Translations under genes and position numbers: made by a program
The notes under the pieces: generated by a model
The model's database searches: none
What the model was told of the DNA's origin: nothing
The model's input: only the letters and a program-made list of their open reading frames with translations
In this document: piece after piece, positions 1-11,739 of the stretch
Position numbering within the stretch: position 1 is the stretch's first letter
How the letters are laid out: each line of letters opens with the position of its first letter
NCBI GenBank assembly: GCA_963971425.1
Contig: OZ020526.1
Location: forward strand, 3,500,180-3,564,179
Direction: 5' to 3'
Source: Bryoerythrophyllum caledonicum
Taxonomy: Eukaryota > Streptophyta > Bryopsida > Pottiales > Pottiaceae
Length of the DNA stretch: 64,000 bases

Positions 1-49
1 GCAGTTGGACTTTTCGGATGATTGAGTGATGGGTTTTTGGGATTGGCAG

Positions 50-2061
50 TGGGAGGGCGATGATGCCGGTGATTGAGGCGAATGCGCGCGTCGACAGATT
101 CTCCAAGAGTGATATCATCGTCTCGCCTTCGATTTTGTCCGCCAACTTCGCCAAGTTGGGAGAGCAGGTACTCTACTATTTTTTTTCTCTCCTGAGTTGG
201 GAGGTTTTTCATGGCGTAGGGATTCATGATCAGTTCCTGTTTGGGTTTGGTGGGAGAGAATGCTTTACTGTTCCGTGTTCGAGGAGCTAGAATTCTGTTT
301 TGAGGAATTGGTATTCCCTTGGAGCAGCTATGAACCCTAGTTTTTTTGTTTGTTTGTTTGAGTACGTGCATGTCCTTATTTTTATTTGTGTGGGTGGGAA
401 TAGATCAAGGCTGTCGAGGACGCGGGGTGTGACTGGATTCACGTCGATGTCATGGACGGTCGCTTCGTGCCCAACATCACCATTGGCCCTCTCGTCGTGG
501 ACGCCATTCGCCCCGTCACCGACTTGCCTCTTGACGTCCACCTGGTTCGTCTACACACTTGTGAAGTCTGATTCTCAGTTGCTTGGATTCAGCTGTTCAT
601 GTTCTGATGACTCGGAGTGTGTGATGGGTCAGATGATTGTGGAGCCTGAGCAGCGTGTCCCGGACTTCATCAAGGCCGGTGCCGATATCGTCTCTGTGCA
701 CTGCGAGAATGCCTCCACGATTCACTTGCACCGTACCATCAACCAGGTAATTTGCAGAAAGATTATGATCCTGCATAGTATTGTACCAACCTCTCAGCCT
801 TTTTTTGACATGCGTTGTTTTTCGGATTTTGTAGATCAAGAGTCTTGGAGCTAAGGCCGGGGTGGTGCTCAACCCTGGAACTTCTTTGGACCAGATCGAA
901 TACGTCCTTGACTGTAAGCAATCCAAATCCTAACGTTAATTATCACAATTGGGGTATCTAGTTGAGTGTTTAGCAGTCAATTAGTTGAGTGGTTCAGTGT
1001 ATTTCATTGTTTTGTATCTTAAGAACTTCTCCTTTTGGATAGTGCAATTAAATTGAAGAGGCATGGATCAGACTTTTGCACTAGTGGGGTTTAAGAGCTG
1101 TGGCTCTTATAAATTCAACCAAGATACACATTATACGTTCCGACGATGCTGTGAGTCACAGTAACACGTTTGAAGTTATTAAAAAAATCAGAACGTGCAA
1201 CTTTAAAAATGCTTGTGTCTGAATATTTGAATTGTACCGAGTATGGATTTTACGAGTTATTGCATTCATAAAATGACGAACGTAATGTAGGGTAGATAGT
1301 TTCAGTTCATTATCCCTAGTGCGATGTCGGATGATTGCAATTCCCGCAATCGGGAGCTTGTAACTAGTAAAATGAATATTTAAATTGTCGGAGCTGTCGT
1401 TGTGAGATTTTCAGTTAGTATTTAAACCAACTGTTGGCTCATATTATGTCAAAATGCTGGAATGGCAGGTGTGGACCTCATCCTGATCATGTCTGTCAAC
1501 CCCGGATTCGGTGGACAGAGCTTCATTGAGTCTCAAGTCAAGAAGATCCGTGACCTTAGGCAAAGGTGTGAGAAGATGGTGAGTACATGAATCTATATCT
1601 TTTCACCATCTGCCTTATATCTCTTCATGTACTAAGATTGTGTATAATCTCTGATGCAGGGTGTTAACCCATGGATCGAGGTTGACGGTGGTGTCACCCC
1701 AAAGAACGCTTACAAGGTAAATTACTTGCTCTCGTCACTTTGATGGTTTTTACTTGTAAATTAAAAATTGTTTTAAATTTGTTTTTGTTCCTTGAGGCTT
1801 CATTAACTCGCTGTGGCACATAACAGGTTATTGAGGCAGGAGCCAACGCCCTGGTGGCAGGATCTGCAGTCTTCGGAGCGAAGGACTACGCTGAGGGTAA
1901 GCTATCATTTCATTCGTTAGTTGTCATGGGTGATGTGATAATTTTCTAACTCTTAAGTGTTGTGATAATTTTTTAACTCTTGTGATCACTTCTAAAATTT
2001 TGCAGCCATCAAGGGTATCAAGGGAAGTAAGAGACCCCAGGAAGCCGCTGTGGCAGCTTAA
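50..2061 (+). CDS. RPE: Ribulose-phosphate 3-epimerase, plastid type (5' partial)
   Basis: It interconverts ribulose 5-phosphate and xylulose 5-phosphate in the Calvin cycle and pentose phosphate pathway, probably in the plastid stroma. I read eight exons with GT-AG borders: 50-167, 404-544, 633-746, 835-913, 1469-1578, 1660-1716, 1827-1896 and 2006-2061. The joined frame contains [35 protein letters not shown], the [18 protein letters not shown] loop and [20 protein letters not shown], which carry the catalytic Asp and metal-binding His residues of the TIM barrel. The protein ends [10 protein letters not shown]. The first visible exon starts after a splice acceptor (cag at 47-49), so the transit-peptide exon should lie upstream of the window; the ATG at 60 is probably internal. 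The family assignment is very secure. The exact 5' end is not visible. Confidence 0.95.
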
Positions 2062-3836
2062 GCCAGGCGTGTAACATGAGAACAACACTGCTGGTGAATC
2101 CAGTGCCAGGATGGACCGGCCAGTTTTTGTACCATTTTAGGTTCTGCGGCCATCAAGGTGATGACACCGTTGATGGCTGGCTGAGATAATCCGGTGTATG
2201 AGTATTGCCAGTTCCAGGATAGATTACTGCCATTCTTCTTTCTTGGGTAACTTGTATTTTTTTCCTCCTTCCAACTTTTATTTGTTATAATGTGAAAATT
2301 CAGTGCTCTGCATTCAATGACGTCGTATTATGGGCACAATAGTACCTTTCATTCCCAGCATTACGGATGAATCGAAAACTACAGCACAGCCTTTATGGGA
2401 AATGGAGAGAACATTTTAGGTGCACAGCTTGTGACTGTATGAAAATACAGAATTACTGAACTTGTGTCTCACGTACCAAATTATGTTCGTGACCTAACTC
2501 GTTGACAATGCCCACACCCTGCTCTGCTGAAAGCTCAACATCTACTAGACACAATGTGTAGAAACTCCCTCCACTGGGCTGCATCATCTCTCATACTTTT
2601 AGTTAGTGATGATACGATCGAAGAAAGTCACGATGATTCTGAAACATCGTTCCACGCTTGCATGCTAGCTTTGGTTAAAACAAGCCAATAGCAATCGTCT
2701 TCCATACGCATTCAAATCACCAGACTCCTCAAGCAAATCCATGAAGCTCATCACGTTCTGGTCACGAGAAGCTACACCAAAGACCTTTCATCTTCGCAGC
2801 TTCTCATTCGGGTAGCGGAGCAGTGGGAGCATCTGAAGTGCGAGTTCCACTTCAAGTTCGACTTCGAGGTACTTGCATCAGGTTTCTACCGGTTCTGAGA
2901 CTTCGATTGGTACTGACTCGCCCGCAAGCTCTTTCAGCGCCGGCATATCCTGTCTTCTCCTTCCAGATAATCGGAGTGAATGTATGAATTGTATTTATGC
3001 GGACTTTGATGCCCCTTTCTAAAACAATCACGTCCACAATCCAGAGAAGGTCGTACATTGATTTAACGTTGACATGGTGTCTGAATTTGAGTGATTCTTT
3101 CTTAATAGACTAGAACTGGAACTGGCGTTTGCCGATATGTGTTCACGCTTCGCGTCCAAACTTCGGTAACTACAGACTTCGCGTCCAAACTTCGGTAAAC
3201 GTGAAACTAGGTGTTCATTTGATTTTTGAAGAAATCCGATGAGTGCATTCTGCACTTGCTCATGTGTGAACATGATCCCAAGCTTAGCTTATAATTTCCG
3301 TCAACGTTGTTTAGGACCACACCATGGTCCTAAACATGAGTGCTCGTAAGAAATCTTGGATAAGAAGCCCGCACCATGAACATAAAATCCGTCCGCGAAG
3401 TTAGGTCTGTGCGAAATTCGGATATGGCGAAAGAATCATGTGGTGCGCCGGAAGATTGGACGACGACGACGACGGATGAGCAAACAAGCGCAGCAAGTTC
3501 GACGAGATCGCTGCTCGGGGCCTGAAGAAAGATGTGCACAAGCGGCGGGAGAATTCAACTTCGGAGAGGACGAAAATCTACATATCCCGAGAAACTCCGA
3601 GATCCTCCTCCTTCTCTAGATGTGTGCGGAATTTGGATATGGCGAAGGGCTTGAAGATTGGACGACGACGATGGATCTGCAAATAAGTAAGCGCAGAAAG
3701 TAAGTCAGATGAGGCTGTCGTTGCTCATGATTGCGTTGCAGGTCACGAATCAGAGGCTGAGGAGGCGCCATCGCCAGCGAAAGGTTAACTGCCTGGAATC
3801 ATAGAATTATTCGAACTTAGATCTGTTTGGTTAGCG
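2062..3836. other. Intergenic region between RPE and peptide deformylase
   Basis: No convincing gene. The first few hundred bases are probably the RPE 3' UTR. A 22-bp direct repeat occurs at 3148-3169 and 3177-3198. A diverged duplication of roughly 95 bp (about 3410-3510 and 3617-3710, both containing a gatatggcgaa motif and a gacgacgacg run) lies just upstream of the deformylase start. Short open frames here have no recognisable domains. Confidence 0.5.
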
Positions 3837-6194
3837 ATGGTGCTGGCGGGTGGGACCTCCATAGCCGCAGGAGGAGCGTCGTCGCAGGTGGTGGAGTCAT
3901 GGAGCCGGCCCGTGGTTGGAGCGAGTGCGAGGAGGAGGAGGAGCAGCAGCAGCGCCACTGGTCGGACGAGCATTGGGAATAGTAGTGGTACTTCCGTGCC
4001 AACGACTTGGCCAACCGCAGCACCTGCTGGCCATTATTGTTGCGTCGCGCAGGTGTGGGGCGTGAAGCGCGTGTGTCACAGTAGTAGCGAGGCGCGTTTC
4101 CAGCCTGGCCGCAGAAGTAGGGGAGGAGGAGCGCGAGGGGAGAGCGTAACGAGGTTTGGAACCCGGAGGTTGCTGCGAGACGACGCGATGGATTGCGCAA
4201 TGCCGCACTTGATGGACACGGCGCCGTTCCGCGGCGTGTGCCAGGCGCCGTCGCGGATGCGCGACGCGCGCGACTTGAGCGTGCCGATGGCGTTCTTCGG
4301 GTTCGGGAAGAGCAAGCTTCCGGACGTTGTGCAGGTTTGTCTTTGTTTTCCTCGTTGTTCCGCGAGAGTTTTAGTCAAGAGTTTCTGCTTTCATGGGACG
4401 ATGGCTGAGGGAGGATTGGTTTCTTGAATCTGTGTGTCTCGAGTTTGCGTTGTCCTCTGGCGATGCATGCATTTCCTAAGTTGAATGGACGAGACTTGAG
4501 ACTTTTGTTTTCTTAAGGCGATGGCAGAGGGAGGATTGTTTTCAAGAAATGTGTCTTCAAGTGGCGGTGTCCTCTTTTTCAAAATTGAATGGCCTCGGAT
4601 TAATATGCTCTAGATTTCGCAAAGTGACAGTGCCGACGCCGGTGTTCGAGAAAGAATTCTCGGAGGAGTGCTAGATTTTGATCTTCTGTTTTCTTGTTAA
4701 GGTCACCAAGACCAGAAACTCTGTCTAGCTCCTGGTTTGAGGATGTTCGTTTGTGGCATTTCCTCACTGATGTCGCCAGAACACGGCTTGTTAGGGTTAT
4801 TGCGGGGGTCGTCTGCAACTGGATCTGATTGTCCACGTTTGGTTATGGCAGGCTGGAGACCCGGTGTTGCACGAACCGGCGGAGGAAGTGAAGAGAGGCG
4901 ACATTGGAAGCGCGCGCATCGAGAAGACCATCAACGACATGGTGGATGTCATGCGCGCCGGGCCCGGCGTTGGACTTGCGGCTCCTCAGATCGGCGTTCC
5001 TTTGCAGGTGTGCAACTCCCGGAGCAACCCTTACAATCTAGCTAGCCCCCTTTGGACATGCTTTCTTCACATGCTGATTCTTGTTGCAGGGGCCTCGTCT
5101 GTAGATTATTGTGCTGGAAGACACCAAGGAGCTCATGAGCTACACCTCTCCCGAGGAATGCGAAGCGCAACAACGAGCACCCTTCGATCTGATGGTGAGT
5201 ATTCCAGACTTCCTGTCTTAATGATAAACTACATCATGTTCATCGTTTTGTAAAGTTGGATGTAGTAAACACAGTCAAATGAAGAGATCATGTTGGTTTT
5301 CGTGTTCGGCTTGTGTGTGTAGCGTATGTATTCTAGCAGTCCTGCCAGATTCCTTGTCTGAATGGTTAACTACATCCTGGCATACACACATAATAGACAA
5401 TCACATGAGGTGCGTTGTTTTGTAGAGTCAGAAATGAACAGAAATGTCCTAGGCTTTGGTTCTCGCTAAATCGGATTCTTGTCCCAACTGTGCGTAGGTT
5501 ATCATCAACCCAAAGCTAGAAAAGAAGGAAAGCGGCGGCAGAGCATTTTTCTTCGAAGGCTGTCTCAGGTTTGACCCTATCCCTTTTTCGATAATCTATG
5601 TTCTAAAAGCGGAATTCGCAATGTAGGTAGAGAATGCTATCCTGTGACCGGTTCCTATAAATGCACCCTAGTTCCTAATCAAGTTATCTTGTCCTCTGGA
5701 TTATGGAGTAAAACATTATCAAACTGGTGATAGGCGATTCGTGAATGATGTGTGTATAAGAATGGAGCACTCTACTAACAAGTATAGGGCTCAGCAATTC
5801 ATAGGAAATCATATTTAGTCATTTAAAACCCGGATTTGAGCATCTCGCTTAAAGTTCTATCTGCAATTGCTTACACTAAACTGACGGGAATAGTGTCCTA
5901 CCTTCACCATTCCAATCTGAGTTATCACGTCTACTCTTTTGTGTATGCAGCGTGGGGGGCCACCGGGCGCTTGTGCAACGGAGCTTGGAAGTGGAAGTGA
6001 CAGGGCTTGGGAGAGACGGACAGCCTTTGCGCTTCACGGCGACAGGTTGGAAGGCCCGGATCTTGCAGCACGAGTATGACCACTTGCACGGGCTTCTGTA
6101 TGTGGACCAGATGGTGAAGCGCACGTTCCGAACCACAGAGAATCTGCGGCTCCCCCTGCCTTCGGGGTGCCCAACCCCTGGCGTCTGTAAATAA
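3837..6194 (+). CDS. PDF1A: Peptide deformylase, PDF1A-like, organellar
   Basis: It removes the N-formyl group from nascent organelle-encoded proteins. Five exons: 3837-4334, 4852-5007, 5105-5194, 5498-5568 and 5951-6194, giving about 352 residues. All three family motifs are present: [10 protein letters not shown] (residues 205-214), EGCLS (metal-binding Cys near 270) and QHEYDH (His 312 and 316 plus catalytic Glu 313). The segments between them follow the plant PDF1A pattern ([18 protein letters not shown] and a C-terminal [11 protein letters not shown]). The first exon adds about 165 residues rich in Arg, Ser and Ala with no domain, as expected for a mitochondrial or plastid targeting region. 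I chose the ATG at 3837 as the first in the open frame; a later start, such as 4186, cannot be excluded. Function is secure; the precise organelle is inferred. Confidence 0.93.
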
Positions 6195-6497
6195 CTCTCT
6201 CCACTTAGAACCCTCCATCTCAGTTGTGTACATGAATTCCTGTTAGCACTTCACTCTCTTTGAAACAAATCCTTGTAAAGTGGACATAAGGCTATCATAA
6301 TCTAGGGATTTTCTTTTCAAATAACTGCTTAGAGTTGCGGTTAGAGGAAAATGAATGTAATGTTAATGATTTACTCGTGATGTATCAAGCTGGGGAACAT
6401 ACATGAAAATTTCCTATGGACTTTTTTATCGATTGCCAAACAGGAGAGAACAAGAGAGTATCTGGTTCACCAACGCTTGTGATTCGAAGTCTGCAAG
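6195..6497. other. Convergent 3' ends of the deformylase and HD-domain genes
   Basis: About 300 bp separate the stop of the plus-strand deformylase from the stop of the minus-strand HD gene. It is AT-rich and presumably holds both polyadenylation regions. Nothing else is seen. Confidence 0.5.
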
Positions 6498-8668
6498 CTA
6501 GCATTTTCCTTCCCATTCTCCTTGGAATTGCTGCAGGAACGACAGCATGAACTCGTGTCGCTGCTCAGCTCTTTTCTTGCCAGCCTGCAGACAGTGATCT
6601 CTCAAAAGTGAGTCAATCCACAAATAGCTCAACCTAGTCAAGAAGAGACTTCTAGAGAAGAAGATCCTGTATCCACAGAAAAGTACCTGAGATTTCATGA
6701 GACCCTTGAGCTTGAGCAGCTTTTCAGCGAAATGGTTGATTGTTGTGGGATGCGCATCACTTTGCACGTACTCAGCCTTTGTGAGGTTTGTTCGCGGCGC
6801 TTGAGCAGGATCATGCATCTTGCGGTTCCGGCTTCCACCATAAGTAAAAGCCCTGGCAATCCCTGCAATTGGAAACCAACAAAACACTCACAGAAAATGG
6901 AGAAACCCGAAGCAGAAGGAGGCCATCATTTTCAGTACTACATCAGAGTTCTCCCATAAAGCTACCGCTCTTTTTTCACTACTCTTCCCTCACTTTAGTT
7001 AGATATTAGATCAATAGAAGTGCTAAGCTCAAGGCAAAGTAGTTTTAGCTATCTTTGAGAGTGAGTAAAGAGTTTGCATGGTGGAAGAGCTTGGTGGTCT
7101 CTTAACTCAAGTAAAAGAAGATTGTAAGCAAATCAAAGGTACCCACCTCTCTCTGCTCATTTGAGCTGATTTTAGATAAATTGAGAACTATGTAAAAGGT
7201 GAGTTCACACAATGAAAAAAGGTGACCTTACAAACAACTCCATCTTTTGAAAGTTAACAAATGAGGGTGACTTGTGAACTTTATCTTACCAATGGCACCA
7301 ATTGCATCGAGGCGATCTGCATCTTGGACGACTGCAAACTCGGGCGAGATTGGCCCATTTCCAGATGCTCCGAGCTCCTCTTTGAACCCTGAATGCCATG
7401 AATAATAGTGGCAATTGAGACTTTGAAAATTGGCAACTTGCGTTCAACACAAATGGTTAAGGAAAGTAACTGGTTTCACTTTACCCATGGTGGTCACAAT
7501 CTTCAGGACGGCCTCCGCCGTACTAGACTCCACGTTGTGTTCCTTCAGAAAGCCCTCCACAACATGGCCCACTTTCTCACCTCTGCAGCAAAACGCAAAA
7601 CCAGACAGCCACATCTAAAAAACAGGAACCAAAAAAGCCCTAGTTATTTGAAACGTCTACAGTCCCCCTCTTTTTATTCTCATACTACTCTTTCCTCACC
7701 CTGTCAATGGAAGAGCTTGGTGGTCTTTTGATTCAGAAGTGGTTTTAGAAGGAAGAAGAAGAGGTCATGTTATGCGCCATGAATCTTAGACGCCTTTTTA
7801 CATAATGAGCTGATTATAGGAATATAGGACTCTTAAGGGCTGATTTAGAGGTTGAAACTCATCTTTGCCTCACAGTATACATAACCCTGTTAGGTCTAAG
7901 CAGTAACTGCTGGAACGTCTGTTCACCTGGCAGCATATTTATGATCATCTGCAACAATTGACGCCACAATGGAAGCGTTAGACTCCAATCATCTAGAATC
8001 CACAAACCTCAAAACCCTTCGTCAATTATACACCCTTCAAGAGAAATCAAGAGAGACTAAACTCCCCACATAAAATCATAAACCCTAATCATCCTTCAAG
8101 GACACATCAAACAGCAAGAAATACTAAACTTCCCCACATATCCTGATCATGGGACATTGAGATCCTACCAATGTCATGAAGAAGAGCTGCGAGCTCCACC
8201 TGCGCAACCAACCCAGTAAACAGATAAAAGACGAGCAGATCACAGAAAAAACAAGCAGATTGAGAGACCTCTGGAGAGGAATCCAAGGAGAGCGACGGCT
8301 TAGAAACCCTAAAAGCACCCTAAGAAAAACACCTTCAGCCATTGGGACATTTCTGTTGAGGAACACATTGGGACATTTCTGTTGAGCAATTGCTAGAAAG
8401 TTTGAAGAGCAAAGACAAAGATCCAAATGCATTCCAGCTTCAGCAATTGTTTGAGGAGGAGGAGAGAAGAATTGCTAGATGAATGCAGTACCACGAGGAA
8501 GCTGGAGAGAGGGAGGCCTTCCTCCGAGGCGAGCGAGAGCGCCAGATCCCTCACACGGAGCGCGTGGAACGGATCATGAGACGAGTCCCATGCGCCCATG
8601 ACGCGCTGCACCAGCTCTTCCGCTCTCACCACCACCACGACGGCCGCCCCCCTCTCGCCAGGCTCCAT
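6498..8668 (-). CDS. HD-domain metal-dependent phosphohydrolase (YpgQ/YedJ-like)
   Basis: Seven exons on the minus strand, in coding order: 8668-8492, 8199-8169, 7948-7927, 7582-7485, 7388-7290, 6862-6687 and 6584-6498. All have GT-AG borders and a continuous frame, giving about 229 residues. The HD signature is complete: SHDPFH (His 31, His 35), ALLHD (His 67, Asp 68) and QDADRLDAIGAIG (Asp 132-137). The C-terminal family block follows: ARAFTYGGSRNRKMHDP, then TTINHFAEKLLKLKGLMKS. Bacterial relatives hydrolyse nucleotide phosphates; the plant substrate is unknown. The start is the first in-frame ATG (8668); the upstream frame is open but has no ATG. Exon 3 is only 22 nt and exon 2 only 31 nt, so gene finders may miss them. 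A telo-box-rich stretch lies just upstream. Confidence 0.92.
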
Positions 8669-8767
8669 CTCCGCCTCCTCCTCCTCCCTCCTGCTCTCCA
8701 ACTGCAAGTCCTCCGAGTACACACGCGCCAAAGTGCACCCAGGTGACCAGAGAGGCGTCGGTGCATG

Positions 8768-8796
8768 AGGATAGGGTTTAGGGTTTTAGGGGTTAG
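8768..8796 (-). promoter_or_regulatory. Telo-box cluster in the HD gene leader/promoter
   Basis: About 100-130 bp upstream of the ATG at 8668, the minus strand carries two near-contiguous AACCCTAAA motifs (plus strand ggtttagggttttagggg). Such telo-boxes are common near transcription starts of plant housekeeping genes. Function here is inferred from the motif and position only. Confidence 0.5.
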
Positions 8797-8829
8797 AGTT
8801 TCTCGTCTCACGTCTTCGTCCCGCATTCA

Positions 8830-9423
8830 CGTGCATGTGAGGAATTCAGTGATCATCAACAGACATGATCAAACACTTACGCACATAAGATGTAGAGCCA
8901 TAGGTGTCAGTGGTTGGTTGCCGACAGAAGGACCTCAGTGACAGGATTCAGACTCCTGGTCTTCTCGCCGCATTCACGTTCTTTCAGAAGTCGTCGACAA
9001 ACATCAAAGTTACATACACATGATGTAGAGAATAACAGGCGTCGTTTACGAGAGCGTGGAATAGTACTACCGACAGAAACAGCTCTTTGAGGGGACGACT
9101 TTAGAGATTTGATTGGCAAGCCAAAGTTGCATACATGAGATGCCGAGGAGAATTATAGCCCACTTCATTTGCAAGATTGTTTGCGACACTGGATGAATAT
9201 TACCGACAGAAACAGCTCAATGAGAAGATGTATTTAGCGGCCAATAAAAGCAATCCAAGCAGAGACCTGACAAGGCAACCAACACGGAAGCTTGAGATTT
9301 GCAAGCCATAGCACGAGAACAATCCGCTGATCATACATAGAGATTACTGAGAGCTTTCTGATATTACAAAGATGTGAACTAAGGATAGACTAATACAAAG
9401 GGAAGGGGGGGAGTAGTGTGTTA
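8830..9423. repeat. Diverged three-copy repeat between the HD and ankyrin genes
   Basis: Three loosely related segments (about 8880-8945, 9010-9100 and 9125-9230) each run from a 'gatgtagag / gatgccgagg' motif to 'ccgacagaa..a.ctc..tgag'. They lie downstream of the ankyrin gene stop and upstream of the HD gene. No gene is seen here. Confidence 0.45.
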
Positions 9424-11379
9424 CTAAGCGTCCTCCATGGTGGTGTCATGGTCAGCAGCTAATAATCCGTTGGCAATCGGTTGCTCCTCTGGAATGGGCG
9501 CTGCTCGGGTGATGCACTCAATCAAGGAGGTGTCGCCTTTGCTCACTGCTTCGTCTACTGGTGTCCTATCATATCTGCAAAAAAACAAATGCAAGGGTGA
9601 GAATCATAACAAGGAGATCATTGAAGAAGAGTGAAGGGTCTCCAAAAGCATTTACCTATTGACTGCGGAGACATTTGCCCCTTGGGAGATAAGAAACTCG
9701 ACAACCTGCAAATATCGTCCCAGGATCATTAGTGTGCACGCTAAACTCCATCCCATACAAGAATGTAGTACTTGCGAGAGACTGTTTAGGTTTTAGCATA
9801 GGTGAGTAAACATTTTCTTATGACACTCACAGGTTTGTGTGCGTTGAGAACTGCATAGTGCAGTGGGGTGTTCTGCTCCATGTTGCACATATTTACATTC
9901 TGCAAATAATGCAAGTGAATTGTTTCAGTTAGTTGAAGAATATCAACAAATAAGTTGATTGATGAGTGGGAAGGTACTACTTACGGCTCCATGCTCAATC
10001 AGATATTTCACGACGTCAAGATGCCCATTTGCCGAAGCCATATGAAGAGCTGCAAACAAACACTCCATCATCGCGAGTAACAAAAGGTTTACAAACAACA
10101 CAGGAGTGGTGTTGAGAAAATGCAGTGTTTTACGTACCAGTTCGACCTTGAGTATCTTGGGAGCTTACAGAAGTCCCTTGTGCGAGAGAGCTCTGGACGT
10201 CTTCCAAATCTCCATATCTGGCAGCCTGCAAGCACACGAATCCCTAAATCCGCTGCATTCCTTTCGATGTTTACATCGATCTACCTACTAGGATATTCTT
10301 TAAGCCAAATATGAGCATTTCAAGGCTATTTCCAGTGAAACTTACTCCTTGACACCTCTGCATTCTGGTAAACCCTTAAACCCTACACCCTATCTCGAAC
10401 TCTGCACTATAACTTTATTCTTTCAATCATCCCTTGGATATCGATTGCATACACTTTGAACCACGACTTTTTCAAGACTATTTCCAGCGGGACCTTGCTC
10501 CCAGTCCCTTGACAGACTACATTTTGGAACTGAACCTTAAACCCTAAACCCTAAACCCTCACTCGAAACGTAAAATCAGATTTTCGCCCCGAAATCATCT
10601 CCAAAATTACTCCGATTTCACTCCATTCTAATCAGCTTAAACCCTAAACCCTCACTCGAGACCTAATACCAAATTTCCACCCGAAATCATCTCCAAAATC
10701 ACTCCGATTTCACTCCATTCTAATCAGCTTAAACCCTAAACCCTCACTCGAGACCTAATACCAAATTTCCACCCGAAATCATCTCCAAAATCACTCCGAT
10801 TTCACTCCATTCTAATCAGCTTAAACCCTAAACCCTCACTCGAGACCTAATACCAAATTTCCACCCGAAATCATCTCCAAAATCACTCCGATTTCACTCC
10901 ATTCTAATCAGCTTAAACCCTAAACCCTCACTCGAGACCTAATACCAAATTTCCACCCGAAATCATCTCCAAAATCACTCCGATTTCACTCCATTCTAAT
11001 CAGCTTAAACCTAAAGCCTCACTCGAAACGTAAAATCAGATTTTCGCCCCGAAATCATCTCCAAAATTACTCTGATTTCACTCCATTCTGATCAGCTTAA
11101 ACCCTAAACCCTCACTCGAGACCTAGTACCAAATTTTCACCCCGAAATCATCTCCAAAAATCACTCCGATTTCACTCCATTCTAATCAGCTGAAACCCTA
11201 AACCCTCACTCCAGACCTAAAACCAAATTTTCACCCCGAAATCATCTCCAAAACCACTCCATTCTAATCAGCAGCGCTGAAAGGAAATTGCAATTGCGCA
11301 CCTGGAGCAAATCGCCGACTGGAGGCGGAGTCTGGGGTTGATCTGGCGCAGGATCCGCGGGGTGCACCGGCACTGCCAT
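9424..11379 (-). CDS. Small ankyrin-repeat protein
   Basis: Six exons in coding order: 11379-11302, 10225-10138, 10049-9985, 9899-9831, 9705-9656 and 9574-9424, with GT-AG borders and matching phases, giving about 166 residues. The protein starts MAVPVHPADPAPDQPQ, a Pro-rich leader. About four ankyrin repeats follow: AARYGDLEDVQSSLAQG, GRTALHMASANGHLDVVKYL, NTPLHYAVLNAHKPVVEFL and DRTPVDEAVSKGDTSLIECI. It ends with an acidic tail DHDTTMEDA. The size and Pro-rich start resemble single-domain plant ankyrin proteins and yeast Yar1-type chaperones; a binding role is inferred and the partner unknown. The start is the first ATG, because the open frame upstream contains no ATG. Intron 1 (about 1.08 kb) is mostly a minisatellite. 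Confidence 0.9.
10528..11276. repeat. 92-bp tandem minisatellite carrying telomere motifs, inside intron 1 of the ankyrin gene
   Basis: About eight tandem units. The marker taatcagctt recurs near 10629, 10721, 10813, 10905, 10997, 11089, 11183 and 11265, a period of exactly 92 bp for most units. Each unit starts with aaaccctaaaccctcactcg, two plant telomere units (CCCTAAA), followed by a segment ending in ttcactccattctaatcagc. The first unit has three telomere units. On the gene's coding strand these read as TTTAGGG. The four central copies are nearly identical, which suggests recent expansion. Confidence 0.93.
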
Positions 11380-11523
11380 TGAATGATGTTCCAAATCGAA
11401 TGCTGATGGCTTCCGAGACGTATATCTTAGATGATCGATTCGAACCGTCGGAAGAGAGCTCCAAATTCTGACAAAAACCTCATCTCTCTCTAGCAATTGT
11501 TCTCGGAGAAATCTCGCGAGCAC

Positions 11524-11534
11524 CAAACCCTAAC
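11524..11534 (-). promoter_or_regulatory. Telo-box upstream of the ankyrin gene
   Basis: The plus strand reads accaaaccctaacc about 145 bp upstream of the ATG at 11379. The motif matches AAACCCTAA-type telo-boxes, which tend to sit near plant transcription starts. Assignment rests on motif and position only. Confidence 0.4.
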
Positions 11535-11632
11535 CTTTACTGCACCTAAAGCCGGCATCCTGTACATGTCAGGTACAATTCGGTGTCGGGTTTAGGCGTG
11601 ATAACTGGTTTTGGTACTGCGCCTCTCCACCT

Positions 11633-11733
11633 GACGAGAATCGTCAAATTTTACGACGAGAATCGTCGAATTTTACGACGAGAATCGTCGAGTTTTACGA
11701 CGAGAATCGTCGAATTTTACGACGAGAATCGTC
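11633..11733. repeat. Five phased 22-bp repeats, each a perfect small hairpin
   Basis: The palindromic core gacgagaatcgtc occurs at 11633, 11655, 11677, 11699 and 11721, exactly 22 bp apart. The linker is aattttac or agttttac. Each internal core extends to cgacga-gaa-tcgtcg: six-base arms around a three-base loop. The array sits about 250-350 bp upstream of the ankyrin gene start, so it may belong to its promoter. Confidence 0.93.
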
Positions 11734-11739
11734 GAGATG

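Noticed and set aside
3817..4378. Antisense genes over deformylase exon 1
   Set aside because: GC-rich exon gives open frames on the other strand; only the sense frame continues through splice sites into PDF motifs.
10528..11276. CRISPR-like or centromeric array
   Set aside because: Repeats are contiguous 92-bp units without spacers, inside an intron of a plant gene; a minisatellite explains them.
10528..11276. True telomere end
   Set aside because: Only two or three CCCTAAA units per 92 bp, embedded between exons of one gene, with sequence continuing on both sides.
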